Positions 62,122 to 64,000 of a stretch of 64,000 bases of DNA are shown piece by piece. Both the position numbers and the translations under genes were made by a program. The notes beneath the pieces were generated by a model that saw only the letters and a program-made list of their open reading frames with translations, did no database searches and was not told the origin of the DNA. Source of the DNA: CAYFMP01 sp964344215 (GTDB lineage: Bacteria; Pseudomonadota; Alphaproteobacteria; Rhodospirillales; Casp-alpha2); assembly GCA_964344215.1 (NCBI GenBank), contig CAYFMP010000008.1:20888-84887 (forward strand), in the 5' to 3' direction. Each line of letters opens with the position of its first letter. Within the stretch, counting starts at the first letter, position 1.

Positions 62122-62987
62122 AACTGACCGAAAGCATGGCCGACACCTCCAAGTCTCCTCCCGAAGAAGCGTACCGGCTGAATTCACCTCCCCTGGACGA
62201 ACGCTCACGCCAGCTGAGATCGATGATCGTCGATGCGCTGGAAGGCGGCGACCGGGGGCATACCGGCGCCTCGTTCTCACTGGTCGAAATCCTGCGGGCT
62301 CTCTACGACGGCTTTCTAGAATACCGCGCCGACGACCCAAAATGGGACGGCCGCGACCGGTTCGTCCTCAGCAAGGGACACGGATGCCTGGCGCTTTATG
62401 TGCTGCTGGCGGACAAGGGTTTTTTCCCGAGCGGCGAACTGTTGCGCCAATGCGGGGCCGGCGCTCTATTAGGCGGCCATCCGGAGATCGATATTCCCGG
62501 CGTCGAGGCCTCGACCGGTGCGCTTGGCCACGGCATGCCGATTGCTGTCGGCATGTCCATGGCGCTTAGGATCAACAAGAACCCGGCCCGCGTCGTGACC
62601 GTTATCGGCGACGGCGAATCCGACGAAGGCTCGATCTGGGAAGGAGCCATGCATGCCGCCAAACACCGGCTTTCGAACCTGACGGTGATCGTCGATTACA
62701 ACAAGCTGCAGTCCTACGGCTTTGTCAGCGAGGTGCTCGATCTTGAGCCCTTTGCCGACAAGTGGCGGGCGTTCGGGTTTTCCGTGGCCGAAGTCGACGG
62801 CCACGACGTTAGCGCGTTGGGCGACGTACTTTCGACCCTGCCCTTCGACGACGCCAGGCCGAACTGCATCATCGCTCACACCATCAAAGGCAAGGGCATT
62901 CCTGAGGCCGAATTCAATCCGGAATGGCACCACCGGGCAAGATTTTCAAACGAAGAAATCGCCGCCATGCGAGCGGCTCTCGTCTAG
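62103..62987 (+). CDS. Transketolase, N-terminal (ThDP-binding) subunit
   Basis: 294 aa half-size transketolase. SKGHGCLALYVLLA, GALGHGMPIAVGM and the ThDP motif GDGESDEGSIWEGA ending in VDYNK are complete. With the next gene it would form a split enzyme that moves a two-carbon unit. In a sugar locus it may extend or branch a keto-sugar rather than serve central metabolism. The ATG at 62103 is used here. The ATG at 62136 is an alternative that would avoid the overlap with the kinase gene. Confidence 0.9.
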   Translation: MGAYSIELTESMADTSKSPPEEAYRLNSPPLDERSRQLRSMIVDALEGGDRGHTGASFSLVEILRALYDGFLEYRADDPKWDGRDRFVLSKGHGCLALYVLLADKGFFPSGELLRQCGAGALLGGHPEIDIPGVEASTGALGHGMPIAVGMSMALRINKNPARVVTVIGDGESDEGSIWEGAMHAAKHRLSNLTVIVDYNKLQSYGFVSEVLDLEPFADKWRAFGFSVAEVDGHDVSALGDVLSTLPFDDARPNCIIAHTIKGKGIPEAEFNPEWHHRARFSNEEIAAMRAALV

Positions 62988-63003
62988 GACCGGGAATGCA
63001 ACC

Positions 63004-63936
63004 ATGCGCAAAACGGCACTCAACATGGTCTTTGAGTTGGCGCAGGACGACCCGCGAGTGGTCTTTGTGGGCTCCGACCTGGGCCCTAACGTTTTGCCCG
63101 ATATGAAGCAAACGATGCCGGAACGTTTTTTCATGGAAGGCGTTTCCGAACAGGCCCTGGTTTCCATTGCCGCCGGAATGGCCATGGAAGGGCTGATCCC
63201 ATACGTTAACACCATCGCCACCTTTCTGACGCGCCGCTGTTTTGAGCAATTGGCGGTCGACCTATGCCTCCACGACCTGCCCGTCAAGCTGATCGCCAAC
63301 GGAGGGGGGCTCGTCTACGCGCCGTTGGGTCCGACCCATCTGGCAACCGAGGATCTGGCCATCCTGCGGCCGCTGCCGAATATGACGATCTGCGCCGTTT
63401 GCGACGCCGAGGAAATGCGCCGCTTGATGGTGGCCAGTCTGGATTGGCCGCATCCCCTGTATATCCGCCTGGCCAAGGGTGGCGATCCGGTTGTTTCTGA
63501 CGGCGAGGCCGGGTTCGAGATTGGCCGGGCCATCTCCATGCGCCCGCCCCGTCAGGTTCTGGCCGTCACCACCGGTGTCATGACCACCCGGGCCCTGGCC
63601 GTGTCCACGTTGCTCGAAGATGCCGGTATCGGCATGGGCATTTTGCATGCGCATACCGTCAAGCCGCTGGATTCAGATGCGATCGTAGGGGCCGCCAGGG
63701 ACGTCGACCTGATCGTCACCATCGAAGAACACGCCCGCATTGGCGGATTGGGCAGCGCCGTGCTTGAAGAGGTCGTCGGAGATCAAGGATTGACAGTTCC
63801 GGTGTTGCGAATGGGGCTTGGCGACGCGTTTCCCCACGACTATGGGAGCCAGGACCATCTGCTGGAAGTGGCCAACCTTCAACCTAAAGAAATTGCTGCC
63901 ACCGTCGAGGCCGCCTTGAAGAGAAAAACCCCTTGA
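63004..63936 (+). CDS. Transketolase, C-terminal subunit
   Basis: 310 aa. RFFMEGVSEQALVSIAAGMA holds the glutamate that activates ThDP, and GPTHLATEDLAILR and VDLIVTIEEHARIGGLGSA are typical of the pyrimidine-binding and C-terminal domains. The ATG at 63004 lies 16 bases after the N-subunit stop. The open frame further upstream overlaps that gene and is rejected. The two genes together match split transketolases seen in many bacteria. Confidence 0.9.
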   Translation: MRKTALNMVFELAQDDPRVVFVGSDLGPNVLPDMKQTMPERFFMEGVSEQALVSIAAGMAMEGLIPYVNTIATFLTRRCFEQLAVDLCLHDLPVKLIANGGGLVYAPLGPTHLATEDLAILRPLPNMTICAVCDAEEMRRLMVASLDWPHPLYIRLAKGGDPVVSDGEAGFEIGRAISMRPPRQVLAVTTGVMTTRALAVSTLLEDAGIGMGILHAHTVKPLDSDAIVGAARDVDLIVTIEEHARIGGLGSAVLEEVVGDQGLTVPVLRMGLGDAFPHDYGSQDHLLEVANLQPKEIAATVEAALKRKTP

Positions 63937-64000
63937 ACGTGGTTTCGGCCTAGCCCGAAAGATTCACGAAGGGGTACCGCCAAGACCTTATAATCCGTTA
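63937..64000. other. Right edge of window, no gene seen
   Basis: 64 bases after the transketolase stop. A small hairpin TTTCGG-CCTAGC-CCGAAA (63943-63960) is present without a T tract, so termination is doubtful. Nothing else can be assigned before the window ends. Confidence 0.4.

Noticed and set aside
63943..63960. Hairpin after the split transketolase as a terminator
   Set aside because: The stem is only six pairs and no T tract follows.
1..64000. CRISPR arrays, tRNA or rRNA genes, insertion sequences, phage genes
   Set aside because: No regularly spaced repeats, no transposase or integrase motifs and no RNA-gene-like stretches were seen on either strand.

Overview
The window is one large surface-polysaccharide locus of about 64 kb holding 53 protein-coding genes. 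Almost every gene serves nucleotide-sugar synthesis, sugar modification, glycosyl transfer, export or local regulation. I found no rRNA, tRNA, CRISPR array or insertion sequence, and no gene-free stretch longer than about 250 bases. High GC content, dense ATGA/GTGA/TGATG stop-start overlaps, frequent GTG and TTG starts and the style of the proteins suggest a Gram-negative alphaproteobacterium, possibly of the Rhodospirillales. That placement is an inference from sequence style, not from a marker gene.

Layout. From 48732 down to 40 all 39 genes lie on the minus strand. The first unit (48732-45147) has an SDR epimerase, a heptose kinase/nucleotidyltransferase-like enzyme with its domains in reversed order, and another SDR. 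A second unit begins after a promoter-like gap at 45027-45146 with a winged-helix regulator and a NusG/RfaH-type antiterminator. Between the antiterminator gene and the next gene (a nucleotide-sugar dehydrogenase) lies an exact copy of the enterobacterial ops core, GGCGGTAGCGTG, in the transcribed orientation (43833 to 43822) and preceded by a hairpin. About 44 kb of co-directional genes follow: epimerases, a ColD/RfbH-type 3-dehydratase, a Wzx flippase, a nonulosonic-acid block (NeuB/NeuC/NeuA type plus a lone CBS protein), four B12-binding radical SAM enzymes, three asparagine-synthetase-type amidotransferases, two polyprenyl-phosphate glycosyltransferase/GT-C sets, the GDP-L-fucose pathway (ManC, Gmd, Fcl), GalE and finally a WecA/WbpL-type initiating transferase.

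Right part. From 48984 the strand alternates. Plus: a large membrane protein (candidate polymerase or GT-C), an MBOAT O-acyltransferase and its SGNH-like partner (48984-53783). Minus: a phytanoyl-CoA-dioxygenase-like enzyme, a zinc-binding C-methyltransferase, a Gfo/Idh/MocA oxidoreductase and two small related membrane proteins (58394-53801). Plus: a GT2 (58552-59250). Minus: a second C-methyltransferase and a WbuC cupin (61037-59266). Plus: an APH-like kinase and a split transketolase (61093-63936).

Working together. ManC, Gmd and Fcl make GDP-L-fucose. The His-type dehydratase could divert the Gmd product to a 3,6-dideoxy sugar. NeuC, NeuB and NeuA homologues give a CMP-nonulosonate. GalE, other SDRs and the dehydrogenase supply further hexoses and a uronate, which AsnB-type enzymes may amidate. 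The membrane transferase at the left end would start the chain on undecaprenyl phosphate, cytoplasmic transferases extend it, Wzx flips it, and GtrB-like/GT-C pairs plus the acyltransferase decorate it outside. No Wza, Wzb, Wzc or Wzz is present, so chain-length control and outer-membrane export lie elsewhere or differ. The strongest candidates for new biology are the RfaH-like/ops control of the long operon and the repeated association of B12-radical SAM enzymes, AsnB-type amidotransferases, GtrB-like transferases and GT-C proteins.
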